DNA from: Martinezella tropici
GTDB taxonomy: Bacteria; Pseudomonadota; Alphaproteobacteria; Rhizobiales; Rhizobiaceae
Assembly: GCA_000799755.1 (NCBI GenBank)
Contig: JUHI01000004.1
Span: 62,001-126,000, forward strand
Direction of reading: 5' to 3'
DNA length: 64,000 bases
Shown: in pieces, positions 15,618 to 25,393 of the stretch
How the letters are laid out: every line of letters starts with the position of its first letter
Numbering within the stretch: position 1 is the stretch's first letter
The notes under the pieces: model-generated
Databases searched by the model: none
What the model saw: the letters and a program-made list of their open reading frames with translations, nothing else
Told to the model about the DNA's origin: nothing
Program-made: the position numbers and the translations under genes

Positions 15618-16630
15618 CCAGCACATCCGGCTCGGCCAAGAAGAATCCCTATTATCAGGGTCCGGTTTCAGATCACTTCGACGGCCAACGCTTTTTCAAT
15701 CCCGGCGGCGTCGAGCCGGGCGGCGCCTTCGATCTCCTGCGCTGGCAGCTCGGCGGCGGCCGGGTGCGCTGGCCTAATCCCGTCATCAGCGCCTTTCCTC
15801 CAGCGAGACCTGACCGGCATGTCTTCGGCGAGCAGATGCGGGTGACGATGGTTGGCCATGCCTCGATGCTGGTGCAGATTGCCGGGCTGAACATCCTGAC
15901 CGATCCGGTCTGGTCGGAACGGGTCAGCCCCTTCCGGTCCCTGGGGCCGAAGCGCGTGGTGCCGCCCGGCATCCGCTTCGAGGATCTGCCGCATATTGAC
16001 CTCGTGCTGGTGACGCATAATCACTACGACCACCTCGACATCGCTACACTTGCGCGCCTACAGCAGACGCATCGGCCTGACATCGTCACGCCGCTTGGCA
16101 ACGACACGATCATCCGCCGCGCTGTTCCCGACGCCGATATTACCCTGGTCGACTGGGGTGACCGCATCGCGTTCAGGGCCGGCGTGACCATCGATGTCGA
16201 GCCCTGCCATCACTGGTCGGCGCGCGGCATGGGCGACCGGCGCATGGCGCTCTGGGCGGCATTCGTACTGACAACGCCAGCGGGCAAGATCTATCATGTC
16301 GGCGACACTGGCTTTCACGGCGGCATCAATTATGAAGCGGCCGCTCGCAAGCATGGCGGTTTCCGCCTCGCGATCCTGCCCTTCGGCGCCTACGAGCCTC
16401 GCTGGTTCATGAAGGGCCAGCACCAGAATCCGGAAGAGGCGGTGAAGGGCATGAAGCTCTGCAATGCCGCCTACGTCGCCGGGCATCACTTCGCGACCTT
16501 CCAGCTGACGGACGAAGGCATCGACGAGCCCGTCCACGCGCTTGATGCGGCGCTGAAGGCAGAGGGCGTGGAGCCGGATCGCTTTCGCCCGCTCAGGGCA
16601 GGCGAAGTCTTCGACGTGCCGGTTATCTGA
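15614..16630 (+). CDS. Metallo-beta-lactamase-fold hydrolase (NAPE-PLD/UlaG-like)
   Basis: A 338-residue cytosolic hydrolase with the metal-binding motif THNHYDHLD (HxHxDH) at about residues 135-143. Downstream ligands lie in EPCHHWSARG and YHVGDTGFHGG, and a late histidine in AGHHFATFQLTDEG. The layout follows the N-acyl-phosphatidylethanolamine phospholipase D / UlaG-like branch. The substrate may be a phospholipid or phosphoester, but this is a family inference. The ATG overlaps the preceding unknown gene (ATGA). Confidence 0.85.
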   Translation: MTSTSGSAKKNPYYQGPVSDHFDGQRFFNPGGVEPGGAFDLLRWQLGGGRVRWPNPVISAFPPARPDRHVFGEQMRVTMVGHASMLVQIAGLNILTDPVWSERVSPFRSLGPKRVVPPGIRFEDLPHIDLVLVTHNHYDHLDIATLARLQQTHRPDIVTPLGNDTIIRRAVPDADITLVDWGDRIAFRAGVTIDVEPCHHWSARGMGDRRMALWAAFVLTTPAGKIYHVGDTGFHGGINYEAAARKHGGFRLAILPFGAYEPRWFMKGQHQNPEEAVKGMKLCNAAYVAGHHFATFQLTDEGIDEPVHALDAALKAEGVEPDRFRPLRAGEVFDVPVI

Positions 16631-16651
16631 ACGCCGTTGCGCAGGTAGAAA

Positions 16652-16678
16652 ACCCCTTCTCCCCGAGGGGAGAGGGGT
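16652..16678. terminator. GC-rich hairpin between convergent genes
   Basis: ACCCCTTCTCCCC can pair with GGGGAGAGGGGT around a two-base turn, with one base bulged. It lies downstream of both the hydrolase gene (plus) and the SRPBCC gene (minus) and may terminate either. This CTCCCCGAGGGGAG hairpin is a common rhizobial intergenic repeat; no long T-run follows. Confidence 0.45.
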
Positions 16679-16708
16679 GTCCGGAAGCCTTGTGCGGGTC
16701 GTCGCAGC

Positions 16709-17152
16709 TTACTGCTTGATGTCAGGCTCGATGAGTTTCGCCAGATTGACCAGGGATTCCTGCCAGCCGAGATAGCAGGCCTCACGCGGAATGACGTCGG
16801 GCACGCCGGCCTGGGTGATGTTGACTTCGGTTCCGACGAGAACCTTCTTCAACGTCACGGTCACTTCCATTTCGCCCGGCAGGTTCGGATCGTCGAACTT
16901 GTCGGTGTAGCGCACCAGCTCGCCCGGGATCAGCTCGCGGAAATCGCCGCCGAAGGAATGGCTCTCGCCGGTCGTGAAGTTGCGGAACGACATCCTGAAC
17001 GTGCCGCCAACGCTCGGCTCCAGATGATGCACGGTGCAGGCAAAGCCGTTCGGCGGCAGCCACTTGGCAAGCGCATCCGCTTCGATGAATGCGCGATAGA
17101 CCTTTTCCGGGCTGGTGGCCAGGACGCGGTGCAGGCGTATGGTATTCGGCAT
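16709..17152 (-). CDS. SRPBCC-domain protein (AHSA1-like)
   Basis: A 147-residue protein of the activator-of-Hsp90-ATPase-like part of the START/SRPBCC fold. Seen: the N-terminal strand IRLHRVLATSPEKVYRAFIE followed by ALAKWLPPNGF, central strands FRMSFRNFTTGESHSFGGDF, and the C-terminal helix CYLGWQESLVNLAKLIEPD. ATG 17152 is preceded by AGAAGGA at good spacing. Such proteins bind hydrophobic ligands in a central cavity; the role here is unknown. Confidence 0.88.
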   Translation of the reverse strand: MPNTIRLHRVLATSPEKVYRAFIEADALAKWLPPNGFACTVHHLEPSVGGTFRMSFRNFTTGESHSFGGDFRELIPGELVRYTDKFDDPNLPGEMEVTVTLKKVLVGTEVNITQAGVPDVIPREACYLGWQESLVNLAKLIEPDIKQ

Positions 17153-17320
17153 TGTCAAAATCCTTCTGGTTTGACGGAGTGGACGAGCCTAGGACGCGGT
17201 AGCTTTCGGCAATCCGACATCGGGAATGATTTTTTCTCAAAATGGATTGCGTCAAGGCTTCTCGGCCAGATTTGTCCCGAGATCATATAAGGTGATTCAA
17301 TAGCAAGACGAGCCATCCGC

Positions 17321-17425
17321 CCTCGTGGTTCGAGACGGCCCTGCAGGCCTCCTCACCATGAGGGCTGCCGCCCTTACCGGCGCGCAACTCGCTCCGCCCT
17401 CATCCTGAGCCTGTCGAAGGATCAG
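17321..17425. repeat. Mosaic of short palindromic repeats
   Basis: The 17153-17541 gap contains no gene. It holds fragments of dispersed repeats: CCTCGTGGTTCGAG (17321-17334), CTCACCATGAGG (17352-17363) and a CATCCTGAGCCTGTCGAAGG hairpin (17401-17420). The first two reappear in the nested palindrome at 22634-22821, along with AGCCTGTCGAAGG. The third is a widespread proteobacterial intergenic motif. Confidence 0.6.
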
Positions 17426-17541
17426 GGTGGCCCGGATGGCCCGGCCAGTCCAGTCCTTAATAGTTCGTCCTTCACGTTCCACTGGTAATTCCCCCGCAAT
17501 TCCGCCATATACAGCTCGAAAACACTGACGGACATGGCATC

Positions 17542-18447
17542 ATGAGCAATACGGTCGAATTCGCGAGGATGAACGGGCTTGGCAACAAGATCCTGGTTGT
17601 CGACATGCGCGGCCGCAAGGATGTGGTGACGCCTGCTGCAGCGATCGCGCTCAATGCCGATCCGGCGACCCAGTTCGATCAGATCATGGCGATCCACGAT
17701 CCGAAGATCGAGGGCACCGATGCCTGGATCGATATTCTGAACTGCGATGGCACGAAGGCGCAGGCCTGCGGCAATGGCACGCGCTGTGTCGTGCAGGCGC
17801 TGGCGGCGGAAACGGGCAAGAAGGTTTTCACCTTCCAGACCGTTGCGGGCATCCTGAATGCCAGGGAGCATGAGGACGGCACGATTTCCGTCGACATGGG
17901 CAAGCCGGTCTTTGCCTGGGACAAGATCCCGCTTGCCGAGGAATTTGCCGATACCAGCCGCATCGAGCTGCAGATCGGGCCGATCGACAATCCGATCCTC
18001 CATTCGCCTTCGGTCGCCTCGATGGGCAATCCGCATGCGATCTTCTGGGTGGACAAGGACCCGATGTCCTTCGATCTCGATCGCTTCGGCCCGCTGCTTG
18101 AGAACCATCCGATGTTTCCCGAGCGCGCCAATATCACGCTGGCGCAGGTGCTGTCGCCTTCGTCGCTGCGCACCCGCACCTGGGAGCGCGGCGCCGGCCT
18201 GACGCTTGCCTGCGGTTCGGCCGCCTGTGCCGCCGCCGTCAGCGCCGCCCGCACCGGCCGCACCGGGCGCAAGGTGACGATCGAGGTTGCCTCCGCGCCT
18301 GCGCCTGGCAAGCTCACCATCGAATGGGTTGAAAGCAATGACCATGTCGTCATGACAGGGCCTGCCGAATGGGAATGGTCCGGCATGGTCGATCCGGTGA
18401 CGGGCAGCTTCTCGCGCGATGAAGAGCAGGGGGCTCAGGCGCTGTGA
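17542..18447 (+). CDS. dapF: Diaminopimelate epimerase
   Basis: Interconverts LL- and meso-diaminopimelate for lysine and peptidoglycan synthesis. The 301 residues carry both catalytic cysteines: C76 in [11 protein letters not shown] and C224 in [11 protein letters not shown], one from each of the two mirrored domains. The substrate-binding [10 protein letters not shown] and ERGAGLT motifs are present. The stop overlaps the GTG start of mtaB by four bases, beginning the dapF-mtaB-ftsY-ispZ unit. Confidence 0.97.
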   Translation: MSNTVEFARMNGLGNKILVVDMRGRKDVVTPAAAIALNADPATQFDQIMAIHDPKIEGTDAWIDILNCDGTKAQACGNGTRCVVQALAAETGKKVFTFQTVAGILNAREHEDGTISVDMGKPVFAWDKIPLAEEFADTSRIELQIGPIDNPILHSPSVASMGNPHAIFWVDKDPMSFDLDRFGPLLENHPMFPERANITLAQVLSPSSLRTRTWERGAGLTLACGSAACAAAVSAARTGRTGRKVTIEVASAPAPGKLTIEWVESNDHVVMTGPAEWEWSGMVDPVTGSFSRDEEQGAQAL

Positions 18448-19718
18448 GCGGGGTCGAGGTCATTACCTTCGGCTGTCGCCTCAATACCTATGAATCCGAA
18501 GTGATGAGGGCCGAGGCTGAGAAGGCCGGGCTCAACAACGCTATTCTCGTCAATACCTGCGCCGTGACGGGCGAGGCCGTGCGTCAGGCGCGCCAGGCGA
18601 TCCGCCGCGCACGCCGCGACAATCCGCATGCGCGTATTATCGTGACGGGTTGCGCCGCGCAGACCGAGAAACAGACCTTTGCCGAGATGGCCGAAGTGGA
18701 TGCCGTGCTCGGCAACGAGGAGAAGCTGAAGAGCTCCTCGTATCGCGCCTTGCCGGATTTTGGCGTTTCGGCGGAAGAAAAGCTGCGCGTCAACGACATC
18801 ATGAGCGTGCGGGCGACCGCGCCGCAGATGATCCGCCATATCGATGGCCATGTGCGCGCCTTCATTCAGGTGCAGAACGGCTGCGACCATCGCTGCACCT
18901 TCTGTATCATTCCCTATGGCCGCGGCAATTCGCGCTCAGTACCGATGGGCGCTGTCGTCGATCAAGCCCGCAATCTGGTCGAGAGCGGTTATCGCGAAAT
19001 CGTTCTCACCGGCGTCGACGCGACCAGCTATGGCGCCGACCTGCCGGGCGCGCCGACGCTCGGCCTGCTTGCCAAGACGCTTTTGAAGCAGATCCCGGAG
19101 ATCCGCCGGCTGCGGCTGTCCTCCATCGACAGCATCGAGGCCGATCGGCATCTGATGGATCTCATCGCCGACGAGCCGCGCTTCATGCCGCATCTGCATC
19201 TCTCCCTGCAGCATGGCGACGACATGATCCTCAAGCGCATGAAGCGGCGGCACTCGCGCGCCGATGCTTTTCGCTTTATCGAGGATGTGCGCCGCTTGCG
19301 CCCCGAGACCAGCTTCGGCGCCGATATGATTGCCGGCTTTCCGACGGAAACGGAAGAGATGTTTGCCAATGCGGTTGGTCTGGCGGAAGAAGCCGGCATC
19401 GCGCATCTGCATGTCTTCCCGTATAGCCCGCGCCCCGGCACGCCTGCGGCCCGCATGCCGCAGCTCGACCGCGGCCTGATCAAGGAACGCGCCGCCCGCC
19501 TGCGCGAGGCCGGACAAAGATTGCACCAGGCCCATCTGGACAAGATGGTCGGCACGCGGCAATGGCTGCTTGTGGAGAATGGCGGGCTGGCGCATACGGA
19601 AAACTTCACGCTTGTCGCCGCCCCCGGCCTCCGGCCGCGCGACCTTGTGCAGGTCGCAATCACTGGCCACAATGGCAAGCACCTCGACATGCAACTTCTG
19701 GCCGCCGACGCGGCCTAA
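18444..19718 (+). CDS. mtaB: tRNA t6A37 methylthiotransferase
   Basis: A radical-SAM methylthiotransferase expected to convert t6A37 to ms2t6A37 in tRNAs reading ANN codons. The 424-residue protein has the N-terminal cluster cysteines C11, C39 and C70 ([25 protein letters not shown]), the radical-[11 protein letters not shown] motif at 147-154, and a C-terminal TRAM-like region. CRLNTYES and the overall pattern fit MtaB better than MiaB or RimO. The GTG start (GTGA overlap with dapF) is the only start giving the full N-terminal domain. Confidence 0.93.
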   Translation: MSGVEVITFGCRLNTYESEVMRAEAEKAGLNNAILVNTCAVTGEAVRQARQAIRRARRDNPHARIIVTGCAAQTEKQTFAEMAEVDAVLGNEEKLKSSSYRALPDFGVSAEEKLRVNDIMSVRATAPQMIRHIDGHVRAFIQVQNGCDHRCTFCIIPYGRGNSRSVPMGAVVDQARNLVESGYREIVLTGVDATSYGADLPGAPTLGLLAKTLLKQIPEIRRLRLSSIDSIEADRHLMDLIADEPRFMPHLHLSLQHGDDMILKRMKRRHSRADAFRFIEDVRRLRPETSFGADMIAGFPTETEEMFANAVGLAEEAGIAHLHVFPYSPRPGTPAARMPQLDRGLIKERAARLREAGQRLHQAHLDKMVGTRQWLLVENGGLAHTENFTLVAAPGLRPRDLVQVAITGHNGKHLDMQLLAADAA

Positions 19719-19736
19719 TGCTTCAACGGACACTTC

Positions 19737-21302
19737 ATGGCGCTCGGTTTCATCAAAAAAGTCTTCACCTTCGGCCGTGAAAAGCCGGCCGAGGAGCAGG
19801 CGCCTGCGGAGGATTTGACGAAGGTTGAAACGTCTGCTGTGGAGCAGGAAGCGCCGCCCGTTGTAGATATTTCGCCGGCTTCCGAGTTTGTTGAGCCTGC
19901 GTTACCCCCCTCTGTCCCTGCGGGACATCTCCCCCACAAGGGGGGAGATCGTTTGGAGGATGCCGCGCCGGTTGAGCAAGAGAAGCAGGCTGAAAGCGGG
20001 GCGGATGCTTTCGCTGCAAAAGAGATTGAGGCCGCTGAGGCTCCCGGTTCCCTCGAATCCGGGTCGCAGCAGCATGAAGACCTTCAGGCGATTGAACCGG
20101 AGCAACCTGCAGATACCGAAGCCAATCTAGTTTCGGAAGAGCACCCCATCGCACCAATCTCCCCCCTTGTGGGGGAGATGTCCGACAGGACAGAGGGGGG
20201 TGAAGAAGCTTCAGCAAATTCGAAATCTTCGTCGGAAAGCGCGGAAACCTCAACGACCTCCGAACCTACTTCTGAGGCCACCGAGCCCCCAGCCGCAACC
20301 CCCATTCTCCCCAAAGGCTTCTCCACCGCTGCCTCGGCCCCTGCGCCTGTTCCGGAGGCCCCAAAGCAGAAACTCTCCTGGTTCCAGCGCCTGCGCGCCG
20401 GGCTTGCGCGCACCTCGTCGCAGCTGACCGGCCAGATCGCGGCGCTCTTTACCAAGCGCAAGCTCGACGACCAGACGCTGCAGGATCTGGAGGATTTGCT
20501 GATCCAGGCCGATCTCGGCGTCGAAACCGCGATGCGCGTCACGGATACGCTGGCTTCCGAGCGCTACGGCAAGGATGTGACCAGCGAGGACGTCGGCCGT
20601 ATCATGGCGCAGGAAATCGCCAAGGTGCTGAAGCCTGTGGCAAAGCCTCTGCAGCTCGATCTCAGCCACAAGCCGCATGTCATCCTCGTCGTCGGCGTGA
20701 ATGGCACCGGCAAGACGACAACGATCGGCAAGCTGGCGGCCAAGCTTTCCGGCGCAGGTTTGAAAGTCATGGTTGCCGCCGGCGATACGTTCCGCGCCGC
20801 CGCCATCGAGCAATTGAAGATCTGGGCCGATCGCACCAAGTCGGAATTCATCGGGACGAAGCTCGGCGCAGATGCCGCAGGCCTCGCCTTCGATGCTTTC
20901 CAGCAGGCCAAGGCCAACAAGAGTGACGTGTTGATCATCGATACGGCCGGCCGCCTGCAGAACAAGGCGGAGCTGATGGCCGAGCTCGAAAAGATCGTGC
21001 GCGTGCTCGGCAAGCTCGATCCGGATGCGCCGCATACGGTGTTGCAGACGCTCGATGCCACTACGGGCCAGAATGCGCTGAACCAGGTGGAAATCTTCCG
21101 CAATGTCGCCGGCGTCAACGGGCTGATCATGACCAAGCTTGACGGCACGGCGCGAGGTGGCATCCTTGTGGCCATCTCGGCCAAGCACAAGCTGCCGGTC
21201 TATTTCATCGGCGTCGGCGAGGGTGTAGACGATCTTGAGCCGTTCGAGGCCGAGGATTTCGCCAATGCCATCGCGGGCACGGGGGCTGGAAACGGCCAAT
21301 GA
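19737..21302 (+). CDS. ftsY: Signal recognition particle receptor FtsY with repeat-interrupted acidic domain
   Basis: FtsY is the membrane-associated GTPase that receives SRP-ribosome complexes. The 521-residue protein has a long acidic, proline-rich N-terminal region (about 1-205), then the N domain (about 212-300) and G domain (310-521: [10 protein letters not shown] at 320-329, [19 protein letters not shown]). Within the acidic region two copies of a 45-47-bp palindromic element are read in frame: residues about 56-71 ([14 protein letters not shown]) and about 140-155 ([15 protein letters not shown]). They keep the frame open, so the gene looks intact. Confidence 0.96.
   Translation: MALGFIKKVFTFGREKPAEEQAPAEDLTKVETSAVEQEAPPVVDISPASEFVEPALPPSVPAGHLPHKGGDRLEDAAPVEQEKQAESGADAFAAKEIEAAEAPGSLESGSQQHEDLQAIEPEQPADTEANLVSEEHPIAPISPLVGEMSDRTEGGEEASANSKSSSESAETSTTSEPTSEATEPPAATPILPKGFSTAASAPAPVPEAPKQKLSWFQRLRAGLARTSSQLTGQIAALFTKRKLDDQTLQDLEDLLIQADLGVETAMRVTDTLASERYGKDVTSEDVGRIMAQEIAKVLKPVAKPLQLDLSHKPHVILVVGVNGTGKTTTIGKLAAKLSGAGLKVMVAAGDTFRAAAIEQLKIWADRTKSEFIGTKLGADAAGLAFDAFQQAKANKSDVLIIDTAGRLQNKAELMAELEKIVRVLGKLDPDAPHTVLQTLDATTGQNALNQVEIFRNVAGVNGLIMTKLDGTARGGILVAISAKHKLPVYFIGVGEGVDDLEPFEAEDFANAIAGTGAGNGQ
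19903..19949 (+). repeat. Two-hairpin palindromic element, copy 1, inside ftsY
   Basis: A 47-bp element with a GTCCCTGCGGGAC hairpin followed by a CTCCCCC / GGGGGAG hairpin. It is nearly identical to the element at 25172-25220 and is the reverse complement of those at 20157-20201 and 25315-25361. It lies in the ftsY frame and is translated. Confidence 0.85.
20157..20201 (-). repeat. Two-hairpin palindromic element, copy 2, inside ftsY
   Basis: Inverted relative to copy 1, 207 bases downstream of it, and also in frame ([15 protein letters not shown]). The GTCCGACAGGAC hairpin loop differs slightly from the other copies. Confidence 0.85.
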
Positions 21303-22018
21303 ACGACAACAACAAGTTCGATGACAGGGAAAATGCTGCAATGACGACCAGTGACCGCGATCTCACTCCGAGCGCCGCCGACAAGCATCACCCCATGCTC
21401 AAGCTGGTGCTGGAACTCGGGCCTTTGCTGGTATTCTTCTTCGGCAATCTGCGCGGCGAATGGCTGGTGCAGCATTTTCCGCAGCTCGCAACGCTCGGCG
21501 GCCCGCTTTTCGTCGCCACCGGCCTGTTCATGGCCGCAACGGTGATCTCGCTTGTCGTCTCGAAGGTCATGCTCGGCCATCTGCCGCTGATGCCCTTCGT
21601 CTCCGGCATCGTGGTCGTCGTCTTCGGCGCGCTCGGCATCTACCTGCAGAACGAAACCTTCATCAAGATGAAGCCGACCATCGTCAACGCGCTCTTTGGC
21701 GTCGTGCTGCTCGGCGGCCTTGCCTTCGGCAAGTCGTTGCTCGGCTATGTCTTCAACGCCGCGTTCCAGCTCGATGCAGAAGGCTGGCGCAAGCTGACGC
21801 TGCGCTGGGGCATCTTCTTCTTCGTTCTCGCCGTGCTGAATGAAGTTGTCTGGCGCGGCTCGAACTGGCTTTATCTCCCTGATGTCCATGCTGCCGACAA
21901 TCTCTGGGTCAACTTCAAGGTCTGGGGAACGATGCCGATCACCATTATTTTCACCCTGTCGCAGATGCCGCTGATCATGAAGCACACGGTCGAACCGCCG
22001 GTAGGCGGCGATAAATGA
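21299..22018 (+). CDS. ispZ: Inner-membrane septation protein A family
   Basis: A 239-residue integral membrane protein of the YciB/IspZ (septation protein A) family. Seen: a hydrophilic leader of about 32 residues, then five to six helices starting [21 protein letters not shown], the signature [18 protein letters not shown], and [23 protein letters not shown]. The family is linked to cell-envelope integrity and division. The ATG overlaps the ftsY stop (ATGA) and the stop overlaps the next gene in the same way. Confidence 0.92.
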   Translation: MNDNNKFDDRENAAMTTSDRDLTPSAADKHHPMLKLVLELGPLLVFFFGNLRGEWLVQHFPQLATLGGPLFVATGLFMAATVISLVVSKVMLGHLPLMPFVSGIVVVVFGALGIYLQNETFIKMKPTIVNALFGVVLLGGLAFGKSLLGYVFNAAFQLDAEGWRKLTLRWGIFFFVLAVLNEVVWRGSNWLYLPDVHAADNLWVNFKVWGTMPITIIFTLSQMPLIMKHTVEPPVGGDK

Positions 22019-22605
22019 ACGCGAGCCTCGACGGCCAAGATCGCCACCGGCAGCAGAGCTTCTGGTTCATCGCCTGCGCCGTCGTTCTGCTCGTACAGAT
22101 CGTCGCGGAACACATGATGGGCCGCGTGTGGATCTGCACATGCGGCTACGTGAAGCTCTTCGAGCCGGTTGTGAAATCGAGTGGCAATTCGCAGCATATC
22201 GCCGACTGGTACACGCCCTCGCACATCATCCACGGTTTCCTCTTCTTCGGGCTCACGCATCTGATCATGCGCCGTAAGCCGCTGTCGATGCGGCTCTTCG
22301 TTGCGATGCTGATCGAATCCGGCTGGGAGTTGCTGGAAAATTCCCCGATCATCATCAACCGCTATCGCGCGGCGACGATCTCGCTCGATTATGTCGGCGA
22401 TAGTATCCTCAACTCGGCGATGGATGCGGTGTTCATGGTGGTTGGCTTCCTCTTCGCCTGGCGCGCGCCGGTGCTGGTGACGGTTGCCATCGCCATCTTC
22501 TTCGAGCTGCTCACCGGCTGGCTGATCCGCGACAATCTCACGCTCAACGTGTTGATGCTGGTCTGGCCGGTCGATGCAATCAAGACCTGGCAGGGCGGGA
22601 TTTAA
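22015..22605 (+). CDS. DUF2585 / UPF0314 membrane protein
   Basis: A 196-residue membrane protein with helices at about 18-36, 70-86, 95-110, 135-150 and 152-185. Typical of the family are [20 protein letters not shown], the [14 protein letters not shown] motif and [18 protein letters not shown]. Function unknown; it is restricted mainly to alphaproteobacteria and commonly follows ispZ. Its ATG overlaps the ispZ stop. Confidence 0.88.
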   Translation: MNASLDGQDRHRQQSFWFIACAVVLLVQIVAEHMMGRVWICTCGYVKLFEPVVKSSGNSQHIADWYTPSHIIHGFLFFGLTHLIMRRKPLSMRLFVAMLIESGWELLENSPIIINRYRAATISLDYVGDSILNSAMDAVFMVVGFLFAWRAPVLVTVAIAIFFELLTGWLIRDNLTLNVLMLVWPVDAIKTWQGGI

Positions 22606-22633
22606 GAGAGTTTTGAAGCTGGCCCTGTGGCCA

Positions 22634-22821
22634 CCTCGTGGTTCGAGGCTCCATTGCCTGCGCTATGCTTCGGCAATCGGGCACCTCACCATGAGGTGGA
22701 GTGGCTTTTGCGGCGATTGAACGGTAGCTCAGCGTCAGACGAAGCAGGGCAGATCAGCCCTCATGGTGAGGTGCGGAGGCTCGTGAGCCTGTCGAAGGGG
22801 CCGGAGCCTCGAACCACGAGG
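22634..22821. repeat. Nested inverted-repeat element
   Basis: The outer arms are a perfect 19-bp match (22634-22652 with 22803-22821, CCTCGTGGTTCGAGGCTCC). Nested inside is a perfect 16-bp pair (22681-22696 with 22759-22774, GCACCTCACCATGAGG). A CCTGTCGAAGG piece lies between them on the right side. It fills the gap between the convergent DUF2585 and ccmG genes and shares blocks with 17321-17425. Confidence 0.8.
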
Positions 22822-22853
22822 GCGGGTGGTTGCTCTTCGATGAAGCGAGGAAC

Positions 22854-23465
22854 CTAGGACGCAGGCTTCCCCTGCGCCTTCGCTATCGCCGGATAGAGCC
22901 CTTCCTTGAGGCTGGTCGGCGTGAAGGGGCCGACCTGCTTGTAGAGGATCGTGCCGTCGGGCGAGACGAGATAGGATTCAGGAATGCCGTAGACACCCCA
23001 GTCGATGGCGGCCGAGCCGTTGGGGTCGATGCCGATGGCGTTATAGGGATTGCCGAGTTCGCCGAGGAAGCGCAGCGCGTTCTCGCTCGTGTCCTTGTAA
23101 TTGATCGCCACGATATTGAGCTGGCCGCCCTTGGCGAGTTCCTTCAGCACCGGGTGCTCGTCGCGGCAGGGGATGCACCAGGAGGCGAAGACGTTGACCA
23201 GCGTCAGTTTGCCCTTGATGGCATCATCGGTCAGCGCTGGCAGGTTGGAGCCTGCAAGCGGCGGCAGCGCGAGTTTGGGCGCCTTGGTGCCGATCAACGC
23301 CGAAGGAATGGCTGCGATATCGGTCCCGTGGACTTCCTGGTCGTACATGACCTTGCCGACAGCAAAGGCTATGCAGGCAAAGACGATGAGCGGGATCAGC
23401 GCCAGCAGATAGCGCGCGGTGCCGCCTGATTTCGGCTGATCCTTGTTGTCGGTATCGGCAGTCAT
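22854..23465 (-). CDS. ccmG: Cytochrome c maturation thiol:disulfide oxidoreductase CcmG
   Basis: A membrane-anchored periplasmic thioredoxin that reduces apocytochrome c (or CcmH) before heme attachment. The 203 residues from ATG 23465 show an N-terminal anchor helix (about 19-38), then the thioredoxin fold with [10 protein letters not shown] (C97, C100) and the cis-proline region YGIPESYLV. The ATG overlaps the ccmD stop (ATGA), which fixes the start. It is the last gene of ccmABCDG. Confidence 0.95.
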   Translation of the reverse strand: MTADTDNKDQPKSGGTARYLLALIPLIVFACIAFAVGKVMYDQEVHGTDIAAIPSALIGTKAPKLALPPLAGSNLPALTDDAIKGKLTLVNVFASWCIPCRDEHPVLKELAKGGQLNIVAINYKDTSENALRFLGELGNPYNAIGIDPNGSAAIDWGVYGIPESYLVSPDGTILYKQVGPFTPTSLKEGLYPAIAKAQGKPAS

Positions 23466-23635
23466 TTCGTCTCGCCCTCGGGCGCGCGCTGCGAGCGGCG
23501 GCGAATGCCGGAGGCTTCGAGGGCCGCGAGTTCGCGGCGGCGCAGGCGTCCGTCGATCCATGTCCAGGCGATGATGGCGAGGATCATGAAGGCGGCAAAG
23601 CCATAGGAGCCGAAGACGTAGAAGGGATGCGACAT
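23462..23635 (-). CDS. ccmD: Heme exporter protein CcmD
   Basis: A 57-residue single-helix membrane protein that stabilises CcmE on the CcmABC complex. It begins [18 protein letters not shown]; the helix (about 9-27) is followed by the typical basic patch DGRLRRREL and a short polar tail. GGAGG precedes the ATG. It starts 2 bases after the ccmC stop and its own stop overlaps the ccmG start. Confidence 0.92.
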   Translation of the reverse strand: MSHPFYVFGSYGFAAFMILAIIAWTWIDGRLRRRELAALEASGIRRRSQRAPEGETK

Positions 23636-23636
23636 G

Positions 23637-24398
23637 CTATTCCTCCCGGCTTGCCATGCGCGCGGCGATGCGTCGCTGGGCGGCGATGCGGCGGCGCCAG
23701 ATTTCGTTGCGGATCGCCATCAGGTGCAGCGTGAAGAACAACAGCGTGAAGGCCAGCGCCATGGTGAAGAGCGGCCAGAGGAATTCCGCGTCGATGGCCG
23801 GGCCATCCATGCGCATGATGCTTTCCGACTGATGTAGCGTGTTCCACCAGTCCACGGAGAACTTGATGATCGGGATATTGATGAAGCCGACCAGCGTCAG
23901 GATCGAGGCGACGCGGGCGGCCTTGGATGGATCATCCATGGCGCGGTTGAGCGCGATCAGGCCGAGATACATCAGGAAGAGGATGAAGACCGAGGTCAGG
24001 CGCGCATCCCAGACCCAATAGGTGCCCCACATCGGCTTGCCCCAGAGTGAGCCGGTGACGAGCGCGATCAGCGTGAAGGCGGCGCCGAGCGGGGCCGCCG
24101 TCTTGCCGGCGACATCGGCGAGCGGATGGCGCCAGACGAGCGTGCCGATCGCCGACATGCTCATGATCGTGTAGCACATCATCGACAGCCAGGCCGAGGG
24201 CACGTGAATATACATGATGCGGACGGTATCGCCCTGCTGGTAGTCGCCCTCCGTCGTAAAGGAGAGATAGAGGCCGATTGCGAAAAGCGCGGCCGAGATG
24301 ACCGCCAGCCATGGAATGAGACGCGCCGAAAAGGCCAGAAACCGCGTGGGGTTGGCGAGGTCGGAAAAACGGCTGATCGCAGGGCTGATATCGCTCAT
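23637..24398 (-). CDS. ccmC: Heme exporter protein CcmC
   Basis: CcmC loads heme onto CcmE at the periplasmic face of the inner membrane. The 253 residues contain six hydrophobic helices and the tryptophan-rich periplasmic motif [13 protein letters not shown] at about 120-132, with conserved histidines in [10 protein letters not shown] and WNTLHQSES. Length and order (A-B-C-D-G) are standard. Confidence 0.96.
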   Translation of the reverse strand: MSDISPAISRFSDLANPTRFLAFSARLIPWLAVISAALFAIGLYLSFTTEGDYQQGDTVRIMYIHVPSAWLSMMCYTIMSMSAIGTLVWRHPLADVAGKTAAPLGAAFTLIALVTGSLWGKPMWGTYWVWDARLTSVFILFLMYLGLIALNRAMDDPSKAARVASILTLVGFINIPIIKFSVDWWNTLHQSESIMRMDGPAIDAEFLWPLFTMALAFTLLFFTLHLMAIRNEIWRRRIAAQRRIAARMASREE

Positions 24399-24477
24399 GC
24401 GGCTTGTTTAACCCGATATGGCTTTTCCGGCAATCGACCGCATTGTCTCAGACTGGCGAAACAGTATCTCATCAAGA

Positions 24478-25137
24478 TCAATCTGTCGTGTTGCGCAGCG
24501 CAAGGGCGGCGGCGGCCGGGCCGAGAGCGGCGAAGAATAAAGTGAGCGCGATCAGGATCAGGAACGGCGGCAGGAAGGGTTGCGGCCCTTCGACCGCGGC
24601 ATAGGTAGCGCTGACGCCGAAGATCAGCACGGGGATGGTCAGTGGCAGCACGAGGATGGAGACCAGCAGCCCGCCGCGCGGGAGCGCCACGGCGACGGCG
24701 GCACCGACCGCGCCGATGAAGGTAATCGCCGGCGAGCCGACGAGCAGGGTGAGCGCCGTCGCGCCGATCGCCGTCTCGTTCATATTCATGAAGAGGCCGA
24801 GCAGCGGCGAGGCGATGACGAGCGGCAGGCCGGTTGCCACCCAATGCGCGGTGCATTTGATGAAGACCGTCAGCACCAGCGGTGTTTCCTGCATGATGAG
24901 CAGATCGAGCGAGCCGTCGTCGCGTTCGGCCTGGAACAGCCGGTCGAGGCCGAGCAGGCTTGCGAGCAGCGCGCCGATCCAGACGATAGCCGGACCGATA
25001 CGCGAGAGGAGCTTCAGATCAGGCCCGACACCGAAGGGAATGACGGCGACGACGGTGAGGAAAAAGAGAATGCCGATCAACGCCCCGCCGCCGGCGCGCA
25101 CCGAAAGCCTGAGGTCGCGGAGGAAGAGGGCGGTCAT
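24478..25137 (-). CDS. ccmB: Heme exporter protein CcmB
   Basis: Membrane subunit of the CcmAB ATPase that releases holo-CcmE. The 219-residue protein begins MTALFLRDLRLSVRAGGGAL, as in typical CcmB, and has six helices; FQAERDDGSLDLLI is the conserved cytoplasmic loop that contacts CcmA. It lies 256 bases downstream of ccmA, a gap that contains an inverted pair of palindromic repeats. Confidence 0.96.
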   Translation of the reverse strand: MTALFLRDLRLSVRAGGGALIGILFFLTVVAVIPFGVGPDLKLLSRIGPAIVWIGALLASLLGLDRLFQAERDDGSLDLLIMQETPLVLTVFIKCTAHWVATGLPLVIASPLLGLFMNMNETAIGATALTLLVGSPAITFIGAVGAAVAVALPRGGLLVSILVLPLTIPVLIFGVSATYAAVEGPQPFLPPFLILIALTLFFAALGPAAAALALRNTTD

Positions 25138-25171
25138 GGGCAGACTCTTTCATGCTGAGAGATACCCGGGA

Positions 25172-25220
25172 TACCCCCCTCTGTCGCTCTCGCGACATCT
25201 CCCCCACAAGGGGGGGGATT
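25172..25220 (+). repeat. Two-hairpin palindromic element, copy 3
   Basis: About 49 bp, nearly identical to the ftsY copy at 19903 but with GTCGCTCTCGCGAC as the first hairpin. It lies between ccmA and ccmB. Confidence 0.85.
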
Positions 25221-25314
25221 GGTAACTTGTGGCGTACACACGCCCTCATCCAACATCGAATCCGCAGAGACAGAGCTCGTTGGTTTTATAAGCAGGTGCA
25301 GCGAACTCCCAACA

Positions 25315-25361
25315 ATCTCCCCCCTTGTGGGGGAGATGTCCCGAAGGGACAGAGGGGGGTA
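25315..25361 (-). repeat. Two-hairpin palindromic element, copy 4
   Basis: Inverted partner of copy 3, 94 bases away, with the hairpin GTCCCGAAGGGAC. Copies 3 and 4 together could form a long stem in the ccm transcript. Confidence 0.85.
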
Positions 25362-25393
25362 TCGAAGGTGCGGCATAGGTAAAAGCATCGAAC

